64,000 bases of DNA from Osmia lignaria lignaria (Eukaryota > Arthropoda > Insecta > Hymenoptera > Megachilidae): contig NW_027478168.1 in assembly GCF_051020975.1 (NCBI RefSeq), positions 1,488,001 to 1,552,000 on the forward strand, in the 5' to 3' direction. A program made the position numbers and the translations under genes. A model generated the notes under the pieces. It was not told where the DNA came from. It made no database searches and worked only from the letters and a program-made list of their open reading frames with translations. Of the stretch, positions 12,881-25,116 are shown piece by piece (within the stretch, counting starts at the first letter, position 1; each line of letters begins with the position of its first letter).

Positions 12881-15456
12881 GGTCTCTTAACATTTTGCCA
12901 TAGCTCTCTTCGTTTCCGAGATATTTGCAGATTTATCTCAAGGGAAGGGGCCTGACGGACATATTTCGAGATATTTCTTCTTCTTGTTGTTCTTCTTCTG
13001 CACAGCTAAGCTGGAAGTGGCATTTGCGGCTCGCACTAGTGCACAGTTATCTCAAAGAAAGGGTCCACGGTGTTTCTGTATCTCTATTATGTTGGTGCGG
13101 CTTCGGAACTTTTAAGTATCTCGATATATCTCGAAAACTACGCTTCTGATCAAAAAATATCATAGAACATAAATTGTAGGAAACATAATTCTCTACAAAA
13201 AACGTCTCTTAACATTTTGCCATAGCTCGCTTCGTTTCCGAGATATTTGCAGATTCAGCTCAAAGGAACTGGCCTGACGGACATATTTCGAGATATTTCT
13301 TCTTCTTGTTGTTCTTCCTCTGCACAGCTAAGCTGGAAGTGGCATTTGCAGCTCGCAATGGTGCAGAGTTATCTCAAAGAAAGGGGCCACGGTGTTTCTG
13401 TATCTATATTATGTTGGTGCGGCTTCGGAACTTTTAAATATCTTGATATATCTCGAGAACTACGCATCTGATCAAAAAATATCATAGAACATAAATTGTA
13501 GGAAACATAATTCTCTACAAAAAACGTCTCTTAACATTTTGCCATAGCTCGCTTGGTTTCCGAGATATTTGCAGATTCAGCTCAAAGGAACTGGCCTGAC
13601 GGACATATTTCGAGATATTTCTTCTTCTTGTTGTTCTTGCTCTGCACAGCTAAGCTGGAAGTGGCATTTGCAGCTCGCAATGGTGCAGAGTTATCTCAAA
13701 GAAAGGGGCCACGGAGTTTCTGTATCTCTATTATGTTGGTGCGGCTTCGGAACTTTTAAATATCTTGATATATCTCGAGAACTACGCATCTGATCAAAAA
13801 ATATCATAGAACATAAAAAGTAGGAAACTTAATTCTCTACAAAAAAGGTCTCTTAACATTTTGCCATAGCTCGCTTCGTTTGCGAGATATTTGCATATTT
13901 ATCTCAAGGGAAGGGGCCTGACGGACATATTTCGAGATATTTCTTCTTCTTGTTGTTCTTCTTCTGCACAGCTAAGCTGGAAGTGGCATTTGCGGCTCGC
14001 ACTAGTGCAGAGTTATCTCAAAGAAAGGGGCCACGGTGTTTCTGTATCTCTATTATGTTGGTGCGGCTTCGGAACTTTTAAATATCTCGATATATCTCGA
14101 GAACTACGCGTCTGATCAAAAAATATCATAGAACATAAAAAGTAAGAAACATAATTCTCTACAAAAAAGGTCTCTTAACATTTTGCCATAGCTCGCTTCG
14201 TTTCCGAGATATTTGCAGATTTATCTCAAGGGAAGGGGCCTGACGGACATATTTCGAGATATTTCTTCTTCTTGTTGTTCTTCTTCTGCACAGCTAAGCT
14301 GGAAGTGGCATTTGCGGCTCGCACTAGTGCACAGTTATCTCAAAGAAAGGGGCCACGGTGTTTCTGTATCTCTATTATGTTGGTGCGGCTTCGGAACTTT
14401 TAAGTATCTCGATATATCTCGAAAACTACGCTTCTGATCAAAAAATATCATAGAACATAAATTGTAGGAAACATAATTCTCTACAAAAAACGTCTGTTAA
14501 CATTTTGCCATAGCTCGCTTCGTTTCCGAGATATTTGCAGATTCAGCTCAAAGGAACTGGCCTGACGGACATATTTCGAGATATTTCTTCTTCTTGTTGT
14601 TCTTCCTCTGCACAGCTAAGCTGGAAGTGGCATTTGCAGCTCGCAATGGTGCAGAGTTATCTCAAAGAAAGGGGCCACGGTGTTTCTGTATCTCTATTAT
14701 GTTGGTGCGGCTTCGGAACTTTTAAATATCTTGATATATCTCGAGAACTACGCATCTGATCAAAAAATATCATAGAACATAAATTGTAGGAAGCATAATT
14801 CTCTACAAAAAAGGTCTCTTAACATTTTGCCATAGCTCGCTTCGTTTCCGAGATATTTGCAGATATATCTCAAGGGAAGGGGCCTGACGGACATATTTCG
14901 AGATATTTCTTCTTCTTGTTGTTCTTCTTCTGCACAGCTAAGCTGGAAGTGGCATTTACAGCTCGCAACAGTGCAGAGTTATCTCAAAGAAAGGGGCCAC
15001 GGTGTTTCTGTATCTCTATTATGTTGGTGCGGCTTCGGAACTTTTAAATATCTTGATATATCTCGAGAACTACGCATCTGATCAAAAAATATCATAGAAC
15101 ATGAAAAGTAGGAAACTTAATTCTCTACAAAACAGGTCTCTTAACATTTTGCCATAGCTCTCTTCGTTTCCGAGATATTTGCAGATTTATCTCAAGGGAA
15201 GGGGCCTGGCGGACATATTTCGAGATATTTCTTCTTCTTGTTGTTCTTCTTCTGCACAGCTAAGCTGGAAGTGGCATTTGCAGCTCGCAATAGTTCAGAG
15301 TTATCTCAAAGAAAGGGGCCACGGTGTTTCTGTATCTCTATTATGTTGGTGCGGCTTCGGAACTTTTAAATATCTTGATATATCTCGAGAACTACGCATC
15401 TGATCAAAAAATATCATAGAACATGAAAAGTAGGAAACTTAATTCTCTACAAAAGA
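12881..15456 (+). repeat. Eight-monomer (2576 bp) repeat, copy 2
   Basis: This copy directly follows copy 1 and appears nearly identical to it. Its first unit starts with GCTCTCTTCG, unlike the first unit of copy 1 (GCTCGCTTCG) but like the unit at 15457 after copy 2, which places the exchange point inside the first unit. Such near identity of private variants points to a recent tandem duplication by unequal crossover. Confidence 0.9.
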
Positions 15457-17710
15457 GGTCTCTTAACATTTTGCCATAGCTCTCTTCGTTTCCGAGATAT
15501 TTGCAGATTTATCTCAAGGGAAGGGGCCTGACGGACATATTTCGAGATATTTCTTCTTCTTGTTGTTCTTCTTCTGCACAGCTAAGCTGGAAGTGGCATT
15601 TGCGGCTCGCACTAGTGCAGAGTTATCTCAACGAAAGGGGCCACGGTGTTTCTGTATCTCTATTATGTTGGTGCGGCTTCGGAACTTTTAAATATCTTGA
15701 TATATCTCGAGAACTACGCGTCTGATCAAAAAATATCATAGAACATAAAAAGTAGGAAACTTAATTCTCTACAAAAACGGTCTCTTAACATTTTGCCATA
15801 GCTCGCTTCGTTTCCGAGATATTTGCAGATATATTTCAAGGGAAGGGGCCTGACGGGCATATTTCGAGATATTTCTTCTTCTTGTTGTTCTTCTTCTGCA
15901 CAGCTAAGCTGGAAGTGGCATTTGCAGCTCGCACTAGTGCAGAGTTATCTCAACGAAAGGGGCCACGGTGTTTAAGTATCTCTATTATGTTGGTGCGGCT
16001 TCGGAACTTTTAAATATCTTGATATATCTCGAGAACTACGCGTCTGATCAAAAAATATCATAGAACATAAAAAGTAGGAAACTCAATTCTCTACAAAAAC
16101 GGTCTCTTAACATTTTGCCATAGCTCGCTTCGTTTCCGAGATATTTGCAGATATATTTCAAGGGAAGGGGCCTGACGGGCATATTTCGAGATATTTCTTC
16201 TTCTTGTTGTTCTTCTTCTGCACAGCTAAGCTGGAAGTGGCATTTGCGGCTCGCACTAGCGCACAGTTATCTCAAAGAAAGGGGCCACGGTGTTTCTGTA
16301 TCTCTATTATGTTGGTGCGTCTTCGGAACTTTTAAATATCTCGATATATCTCGAAAACTACGCGTCTGATCAAAAAATATCATAGAACATAAAAAGTAAG
16401 AAACATAATTCTCTACAAAAAAGGTCTCTCAACATTTTGCCATAGCTCGCTTCGTTTCCGAGATATTTGCAGATTTATCTCAAGGGAAGGGGCCTGACGG
16501 ACATATTTCGAGATATTTCTTCTTCTTGTTGTTCTTCTTCTGCACAGCTAAGCTGGAAGTGGCATTTGCAGCTCGCAATAGTGCAGAGTTATCTCAAAGA
16601 AAGGGGCCACAGTGTTTCTGTATCTCTATTATGTTGGTGGGGCTTCGGAACTTTTAAATATCTTGATATATCTCGAGAACTACGCGTCTGATCAAAAAAT
16701 ATCATAGAACATAAAAAGTAGGAAACTTAATTCTCTACAAAAACGGTCTCTTAACATTTTGCCATAGCTCACTTCGTTTCCGAGATATTTGCAGATATAT
16801 CTCAAGGGAAGGGGCCTGACGGACATATTTCGAGATATTTCTTCTTCTTGTTCTTCTTCTTCTGCACAGCTAAGCTGGAAGTGGCATTTGCGGCTCGCAC
16901 TAGTGCACAGTTATCTCAAAGAAAGGGGCCACGGTGTTTCTGTATCTCTATTATGTTGGTGCGTCTTCGGAACTTTTAAATATCTCGATATATCTCGAAA
17001 ACTACGCTTCTGATCAAAAAATATCATAGAACGTAAATTGTAGGAAACATTATTCTCTACAAAAAAGGTCTCTTAACATTTTGCCATAGCTCGCTTCGTT
17101 TCCGAGATATTTGCAGATTCATCTCAAGGGAAGGGGTCTGACGGACATATTTCGAGATATTTCTTCTTCTTGTTGTTCTTCTTCTGCACAGCTAAGCTCG
17201 AAGTGGCATTTGCAGCTCGCAATAGTGCAGAGTTATCTCAAAGAAAGAGGCCACGGTGTTTCTGTACCTCTATTATGTTGGTGCAGCTTCGGAACTTTTA
17301 AATATCTTGATATATCTCGAGAACTACGCATCTGATCAAAAAATATCATCGAACATAAAAAGTAGGAAACTTAATTCTCTACAAAAAAGGTCTCTTAACA
17401 TTTTGCCATAGCTCGCTTCGTTTCCGAGATATTTGCAGATTTATCTCAAGGGAAGGGGCCTGACGGACATATTTCGAGATATTTCTTCTTCTTGTTGTTC
17501 TTCTTCTGCACAGCTAAGCTGGAAGTGGCATTTGCGGCTCGCACTAGTGCAGAGTTATCTCAAAGAAAGGGGCCACGGTGTTTCTGTATCTCTATTATGT
17601 TGGTGCGGCTTCGGAACTTTTAAATATCTCGATATATCTCGAAAACTACGCTTCTGATCAAAAAATATCATAGAACGTAAATTGTAGGAAACATAATTCT
17701 CTACAAAAAA
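15457..17710 (+). repeat. Seven mixed monomers
   Basis: The units at 15457 and 15779 carry CTCAACGAAAGG. The units at 15779 and 16101 share ATATATTTCAAGG and GACGGGCAT, so they look like a local duplication. The unit at 16745 is the first with TTGTTCTTCTTC and CTCACTTCG, a class (S) that later becomes part of the 37-43 kb repeats. The unit at 17067 has private changes (GATTCATCTC, AAGCTCGAAG, GTGCAGCTTC). Confidence 0.7.
15779..16100 (+). repeat. Monomer with TAA in the usual open frame
   Basis: GTGTTTAAGTATC replaces GTGTTTCTGTATC and creates TAA at 15973-15975, codon 51 of the common 74-codon frame. Two adjacent bases differ (CT to AA). The unit is absent from the related series at 30591-31556, where the neighbours on both sides are joined directly. 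Confidence 0.8.
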
Positions 17711-20700
17711 GGTCTCTTAACATTTTGCCATAGCTCGCTTCGTTTCCGAGATATTTGCAGATTTATCTCAAGGGAAGTGGCCTGACGGACATATTCCGAG
17801 ATATTTCTTCTTCTTGTTGTTCTTCTTCTGCACATCTAAGCTGGAAGTGGCATTTGCAGCTTGCAATAGTGCAGAGATATCTCAAAGAAAGGGGCCACGG
17901 TGCTTCTGTATCTCTATTATGTTGGTGCGGCTTTGGAACTTTTAAATATCTTGATATATCTCGAGAACTACGCGTCTGATCAAAAAATATCATAGAACAT
18001 AAAAAGTAAGAAACATAATTCTCTACAAAAAAGGTCTCTTAACATTTTGCCATAGCTCGCTTCGTTTCCGAGATATTTGCAGATTTATCTCAAGGGAAGG
18101 GGCCTGACGGACATATTTCGAGATATTTCTTCTTCTTGTTGTTCTTCTTCTGCACAGCTAAGCTGGAAGTGGCATTTGCGGCTCGCACTAGTGCACAGTT
18201 ATCTCAAAGAAAGGGGCCACGGTGTTTCTGTATCTCTATTATGTTGGTGCGGCTTCGGAACTTTTAAGTATCTCGATATATCTCGAAAACTACGCTTCTG
18301 ATCAAAAAATATCATTGAACATAAATTGTAGGAAACATAATTCTCTACAAAAAACGTCTCTTAACATTTTGCCATAGCTCGCTTCGTTTCCGAGATATTT
18401 GCAGATTCAGCTCAAAGGAACTGGCCTGACGGACATATTTCGAGATATTTCTTCTTCTTGTTGTTCTTCCTCTGCACAGCTAAGCTGGAAGTGGCATTTG
18501 CAGCTCGCAATGGTGCAGAGTTATCTCAAAGAAAGGGGCCACGGTGTTTCTGTATCTATATTATGTTGGTGCGGCTTCGGAACTTTTAAATATCTTGATA
18601 TATCTCGAGAACTACGCATCTGATCAAAAAATATCATAGAACATAAATTGTAGGAAACATAATTCTCTACAAAAAACGTCTCTTAACATTTTGCCATAGC
18701 TCGCTTCGTTTCCGAGATATTTGCAGATTCAGCTCAAAGGAACTGGCCTGACGGACATATTTCGAGATATTTCTTCTTCTTGTTGTTCTTGCTCTGCACA
18801 GCTAAGCTGGAAGTGGCATTTACAGCTCGCAATGGTGCAGAGTTATCTCAAAGAAAGGGGCCACGGTGTTTCTGTATCTCTATTATGTTGGTGCGGCTTC
18901 GGAACTTTTAAATATCTTGATATATCTCGAGAACTACGCATCTGATCAAAAAATATCATAGAACGTAAAAAGTAGGAAACTTAATTCTCTACAAAAAAGG
19001 TCTCTTAACATTTTGCCATAGCTCGCTTCGTTTCCGAGATATTTGCATATTTATCTCAAGGGAAGGGGCCTGACGGACATATTTCGAGATATTTCTTCTT
19101 CTTGTTGTTCTTCTTCTGCACAGCTAAGCTGGAAGTGGCATTTGCGGCTCGCACTAGTGCAGAGTTATCTCAAAGAAAGGGGCCACGGTGTTTCTGTATC
19201 TCTATTATGTTGGTGCGGCTTCGGAACTTTTAAATATCTCGATATATCTCGAGAACTACGCGTCTGATCAAAAAATATCATAGAACATAAAAAGTAAGAA
19301 ACATAATTCTCTACAAAAAAGGTCTCTTAACATTTTGCCATAGCTCGCTTCGTTTCCGAGATATTTGCAGATTTATCTCAAGGGAAGGGGCCTGACGGAC
19401 ATATTTCGAGATATTTCTTCTTCTTGTTGTTCTTCTTCTGCACAGCTAAGCTGGAAGTGGCATTTGCGGCTCGCACTAGTGCACAGTTATCTCAAAGAAA
19501 GGGGCCACGGTGTTTCTGTATCTCTATTATGTTGGTGCGGCTTCGGAACTTTTAAGTATCTCGATATATCTCGAAAACTACGCTTCTGATCAAAAAATAT
19601 CATAGAACATAAATTGTAGGAAACATAATTCTCTACAAAAAACGTCTCTTAACATTTTGCCATAGCTCGCTTCGTTTCCGAGATATTTGCATATATATCT
19701 CAAGGGAAGGGGCCTGACGAACATATTTCGAGATATTTCTTCTTCTTGTTGTTCTTCTTCTGCACAGCTAAGCTGGAAGTGGCATTTGCGGCTCGCACTA
19801 GTGCAGAGTTATCTCAAAGAAAGGGGCCACGGTGTTTCTGTATCTCTATTATGTTGGTGCGGCTTCGGAACTTTTAAATATCTTGATATATCTCGAGAAC
19901 TACGCTTCTGATCAAAAAATATCATAGAACGTAAATTGTAGGAAACATTATTCTCTACAAAAAAGGTCTCTTAACATTTTGCCATACCTCGCTTCGTTTC
20001 CGAGATATTTGCAGATTTATCTCAAGGGAAGTGGCCTGACGGACATATTTCGAGATATTTCTTCTTCTTGTTGTTCTTCTTCTGCACAGCTAAGCTGGAA
20101 GTGGCATTTGCCGCTCGCACTAGTGCAGAGTTATCTCAAAGAAAGGGGCCACGGTGTTTCTGTATCTCTATTATGTTGGTGCGGCTTCGGAACTTTTAAA
20201 TATCTTGATATATCTCGAGAACTACGCATCTGATCAAAAAATATCATAGAACATAAAAAGTAGGAAACTTAATTCTCTACAAAAAAGGTCTCTTAACATT
20301 TTGCCATAGCTCGCTTCGTTTCCGAGATATTTGCAGATTTATCTCAAGGGAAGGGGCCTGACGGACATATTTCGAGATATTTCTTCTTCTTGTTGTTCTT
20401 CTTCTGCACAGCTAAGCTGGAAGTGGCATTTGCCGCTCGCACTAGTGCAGAGTTATCTCAAAGAAAGGGGCCACGGTGTTTCTGTATCTCTATTATGTTG
20501 GTGCGGCTTCGGAACTTTTAAATATCTTGATATATCTCGAGAACTACGCATCTGATCAAAAAATATCATAGAACATAAAAAGTAGGAAACTTAATTCTCT
20601 ACAAAAAAGGTCGCTTAACATTTTGCCATAGCTCGCTTCGTTTCCGAGATATTTGCAGATTTATCTCAAGGGAAGTGGCCTGACGGACATATTCCGAGAT

Positions 20701-22862
20701 ATTTCTTCTTCTTGTTGTTCTTCTTCTGCACATCTAAGCTGGAAGTGGCATTTGCAGCTTGCAATAGTGCAGAGATATCTCAAAGAAAGGGGCCACGGTG
20801 CTTCTGTATCTCTATTATGTTGGTGCGGCTTTGGAACTTTTAAATATCTTGATATATCTCGAGAACTACGCGTCTGATCAAAAAATATCATAGAACATAA
20901 AAAGTAAGAAACATAATTCTCTACAAAAAAGGTCTCTTAACATTTTGCCATAGCTCGCTTCGTTTCCGAGATATTTGCAGATTTATCTCAAGGGAAGGGG
21001 CCTGACGGACATATTTCGAGATATTTCTTCTTCTTGTTGTTCTTCTTCTGCACAGCTAAGCTGGAAGTGGCATTTGCGGCTCGCACTAGTGCACAGTTAT
21101 CTCAAAGAAAGGGGCCACGGTGTTTCTGTATCTCTATTATGTTGGTGCGGCTTCGGAACTTTTAAGTATCTCGATATATCTCGAAAACTACGCTTCTGAT
21201 CAAAAAATATCATTGAACATAAATTGTAGGAAACATAATTCTCTACAAAAAACGTCTCTTAACATTTTGCCATAGCTCGCTTCGTTTCCGAGATATTTGC
21301 AGATTCAGCTCAAAGGAACTGGCCTGACGGACATATTTCGAGATATTTCTTCTTCTTGTTGTTCTTCCTCTGCACAGCTAAGCTGGAAGTGGCATTTGCA
21401 GCTCGCAATGGTGCAGAGTTATCTCAAAGAAAGGGGCCACGGTGTTTCTGTATCTATATTATGTTGGTGCGGCTTCGGAACTTTTAAATATCTTGATATA
21501 TCTCGAGAACTACGCATCTGATCAAAAAATATCATAGAACATAAATTGTAGGAAACATAATTCTCTACAAAAAACGTCTCTTAACATTTTGCCATAGCTC
21601 GCTTCGTTTCCGAGATATTTGCAGATTCAGCTCAAAGGAACTGGCCTGACGGACATATTTCGAGATATTTCTTCTTCTTGTTGTTCTTGCTCTGCACAGC
21701 TAAGCTGGAAGTGGCATTTGCAGCTCGCAATGGTGCAGAGTTATCTCAAAGAAAGGGGCCACGGTGTTTCTGTATCTCTATTATGTTGGTGCGGCTTCGG
21801 AACTTTTAAATATCTTGATATATCTCGAGAACTACGCATCTGATCAAAAAATATCATAGAACGTAAAAAGTAGGAAACTTAATTCTCTACAAAAAAGGTC
21901 TCTTAACATTTTGCCATAGCTCGCTTCGTTTCCGAGATATTTGCATATTTATCTCAAGGGAAGGGGCCTGACGGACATATTTCGAGATATTTCTTCTTCT
22001 TGTTGTTCTTCTTCTGCACAGCTAAGCTGGAAGTGGCATTTGCGGCTCGCACTAGTGCAGAGTTATCTCAAAGAAAGGGGCCACGGTGTTTCTGTATCTC
22101 TATTATGTTGGTGCGGCTTCGGAACTTTTAAATATCTCGATATATCTCGAGAACTACGCGTCTGATCAAAAAATATCATAGAACATAAAAAGTAAGAAAC
22201 ATAATTCTCTACAAAAAAGGTCTCTTAACATTTTGCCATAGCTCGCTTCGTGTCCGAGATATTTGCAGATTTATCTCAAGGGAAGGGGCCTGACGGACAT
22301 ATTTCGAGATATTTCTTCTTCTTGTTGTTCTTCTTCTGCACAGCTAAGCTGGAAGTGGCATTTGCGGCTCGCACTAGTGCACAGTTATCTCAAAGAAAGG
22401 GGCCACGGTGTTTCTGTATCTCTATTATGTTGGTGCGGCTTCGGAACTTTTAAGTATCTCGATATATCTCGAAAACTACGCTTCTGATCAAAAAATATCA
22501 TAGAACATAAATTGTAGGAAACATAATTCTCTACAAAAAACGTCTCTTAACATTTTGCCATAGCTCGCTTCGTTTCCGAGATATTTGCAGATTCAGCTCA
22601 AAGGAACTGGCCTGACGGACATATTTCGAGATATTTCTTCTTCTTGTTGTTCTTCCTCTGCACAGCTAAGCTGGAAGTGGCATTTGCAGCTCGCAATGGT
22701 GCAGAGTTATCTCAAAGAAAGGGGCCACGGTGTTTCTGTATCTCTATTATGTTGGTGCGGCTTCGGAACTTTTAAATATCTTGATATATCTCGAGAACTA
22801 CGCTTCTGATCAAAAAATATCATAGAACGTAAATTGTAGGAAACATTATTCTCTACAAAAAA
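17711..22862 (+). repeat. Nine-monomer (2898 bp) higher-order repeat, two incomplete copies
   Basis: Six successive units from 17711 match six from 20609: an AHL unit; a GTGCACAG unit with ATCATTGAAC; AGATTCAGCTC with TATCTATATT; TTGCTCTGC with GAACGTAAAAAG; GCATATTTATC with a CGCGTC tail; GTGCACAG with TTTTAAGTATC. Between them lie units at 19643, 19965 and 20287, of which the second is a C type as in the first 5 kb. The ATCATTGAAC tracer recurs at 31557 and 33489, so this series was also copied further along. Confidence 0.85.
22541..22862 (+). repeat. Chimeric monomer (AGATTCAGCTC front, B tail)
   Basis: The front has AGATTCAGCTCAAAGGAACT and TTCCTCTGC of the class at 11915. The tail has CGCTTCTGATC, GAACGTAAATTG and AACATTATTC of the B type, and a C-type unit follows, as after B elsewhere. 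This marks the switch from the nine-monomer series to the block copied from 5-9 kb. Confidence 0.7.
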
Positions 22863-23184
22863 GGTCTCTTAACATTTTGCCATACCTCGCTTCGTTTCCG
22901 AGATATTTGCAGATTTATCTCAAGGGAAGTGGCCTGACGGACATATTTCGAGATATTTCTTCTTCTTGTTGTTCTTCTTCTGCACAGCTAAGCTGGAAGT
23001 GGCATTTGCGGCTCGCACTAGTGCAGAGTTATCTCAAAGAAAGGGGCCACGGTGTTTCTGTATCTCCATTATGTTGGTGCGGCTTCGGAACTTTTAAATA
23101 GCTTGATATATCTCGAGAACTACGCATCTGATCAAAAAATATCATAGAACATAAAAAGTAGGAAACATAATTCTCTACAAAAAA
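22863..23184 (+). repeat. Chimeric monomer (C front, TAAATAGC tail)
   Basis: The front has the C markers CCATACCTCGC and AAGTGGCC. From the middle on it has CTCCATTATG and TAAATAGCTTG, the markers of the units at 5153 and 27049. The next units follow the order of 5475 onward. It is therefore the left junction of a long-range copy. Confidence 0.75.
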
Positions 23185-25116
23185 GGTCTCTTAACATTTT
23201 GCCATAGCTCGCTTCGTTTCCGAGATATTTGCATATTTATCTCAAGGGAAGGGGCCTGACGGACATATTTCGAGATATTTCTTCTTCTTGTTGTTCTTCT
23301 TCTGCACAGCTAAGCTGCAAGTGGCATTTGCGGCTCGCACTAGTGCAGAGTTATCTCAAAGAAAGGGGCCACGGTGTTTCTGTATCTCTATTATGTTGGT
23401 GCGGCTTCGGAACTTTTAAATATCTCGATATATCTCGAAAACTACGCTTCTGATCAAAAAATATCATAGAACATAAAAAGTAGGAAACTTAATTCTCTAC
23501 AAAAAAGGTCTCTTAACATTTTGCCATAGCTCGCTTTGTTTCCGAGATATTTGCAGATTTATCTCAAGGGAAGGGGCCTAACGGACATATTTCGAGATAT
23601 TTCTTCTTCTTGTTGTTCTTCTTCTGCACAGCTAAGCTGGAAGTGGCATTTGCGGCTCGCACTAGTGCAGAGTTATCTCAAAGAAAGGGGCCACGGTGTT
23701 TCTGTATCTCTATTATGTTGGTGCGGCTTCGGAACTTTTAAATATCTCGATATATCTCGAAAACTACGCTTCTGATCAAAAAATATCATAGAACATAAAA
23801 AGTAGGAAACTTAATTCTCTACAAAAAAGGTCTCTTAACATTTTGCCATAGCTCGCTTCGTTTCCGAGATATTTGCAGATTTATCTCAAGGGAAGGGGCC
23901 TAACGGACATATTTCGAGATATTTCTTCTTCTTGTTGTTCTTCTTCTGCACAGCTAAACTGGAAGTGGCATTTCCAGCTCGCAATAGTGCAGAGTTATCT
24001 CAAAGAAAGGGGCCACGGTGTTTCTGTATCTCTATTATGTTGGTGCGGCTTCGGAACTTTTAAATATCTTGATATATCTCGAGAACTACGCATCTGATCA
24101 CAAAATATCATAGGACATAAAAAGTAGGAAACTTAATTCTCTACAAAAAAGGTCTCTTAACATTTTGCCATAGCTCGCTTCGTTTCCGAGATATTTGCAG
24201 ATATATCTCAAGGGAAGGGGCCTGACGGACATATTTCGAGATATTTCTTATTCTTGTTGTTCTTCCTCTGCACAGCTAAGCTGGAAGTGGCATTTGCAGC
24301 TCGCAATAGTGCAGAGTTATCTCAAAGAAAGGGGCCACGGTGTTTCTGTATCGCTATTATGTTGGTGCGGCTTCGGAACTTTTAAATATCTTGATATATC
24401 TCGAGAACTACGCATCTGATCAAAAAATATCATAGAACATAAAAAGTAGGAAACATAATTCTCTACAAAAAAGGTCTCTTAACATTTTGCCATAGCTCGC
24501 TTAGTTTCCGAGATATTTGCATATTTATCTCAAGGGAAGGGGCCTGACGGACATATTTCGAGATATTTCTTCTTCTTGTTGTTCTTCTTCTGCACAGCTA
24601 AGCTGCAAGTGGCATTTGCGGCTCGCACTAGTGCAGAGTTATCTCAAAGAAAGGGGCCACGGTGTTTCTGTATCTCTATTATGTTGGTGCGGCTTCGGAA
24701 CTTTTAAATATCTCGATATATCTCGAAAACTACGCTTCTGATCAAAAAATATCATAGAACATAAAAAGTAGGAAACTTAATTCTCTACAAAAAAGGTCTC
24801 TTAACATTTTGCCATAGCTCGCTTTGTTTCCGAGATATTTGCAGATTTATCTCAAGGGAAGGGGCCTAACGGACATATTTCGAGATATTTCTTCTTCTTG
24901 TTGTTCTTCTTCTGCACAGCTAAGCTGGAAGTGGCATTTGCGGCTCGCACTAGTGCAGAGTTATCTCAAAGAAAGGGGCCACGGTGTTTCTGTATCTCTA
25001 ATATGTTGGTGCGGCTTCGGAACTTTTAAATATCTCGATATATCTCGAAAACTACTCTTCTGATCAAAAAATATCATAGAACATAAATTGTAGGAAACAT
25101 AATTCTCTACAAAAAA
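22863..25116 (+). repeat. Partial copy of the 5-9 kb block
   Basis: Seven units repeat the marker order of 5153-7728: AAGCTGCAAG, TCGCTTTG, TGATCACAAAATATC with TAGGACAT, TTATTCTTG, AAGCTGCAAG, TCGCTTTG. The unit corresponding to 6441 is missing. The last unit ends with CTACTCTTC of the E tail and joins an A unit at 25117. Confidence 0.8.
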
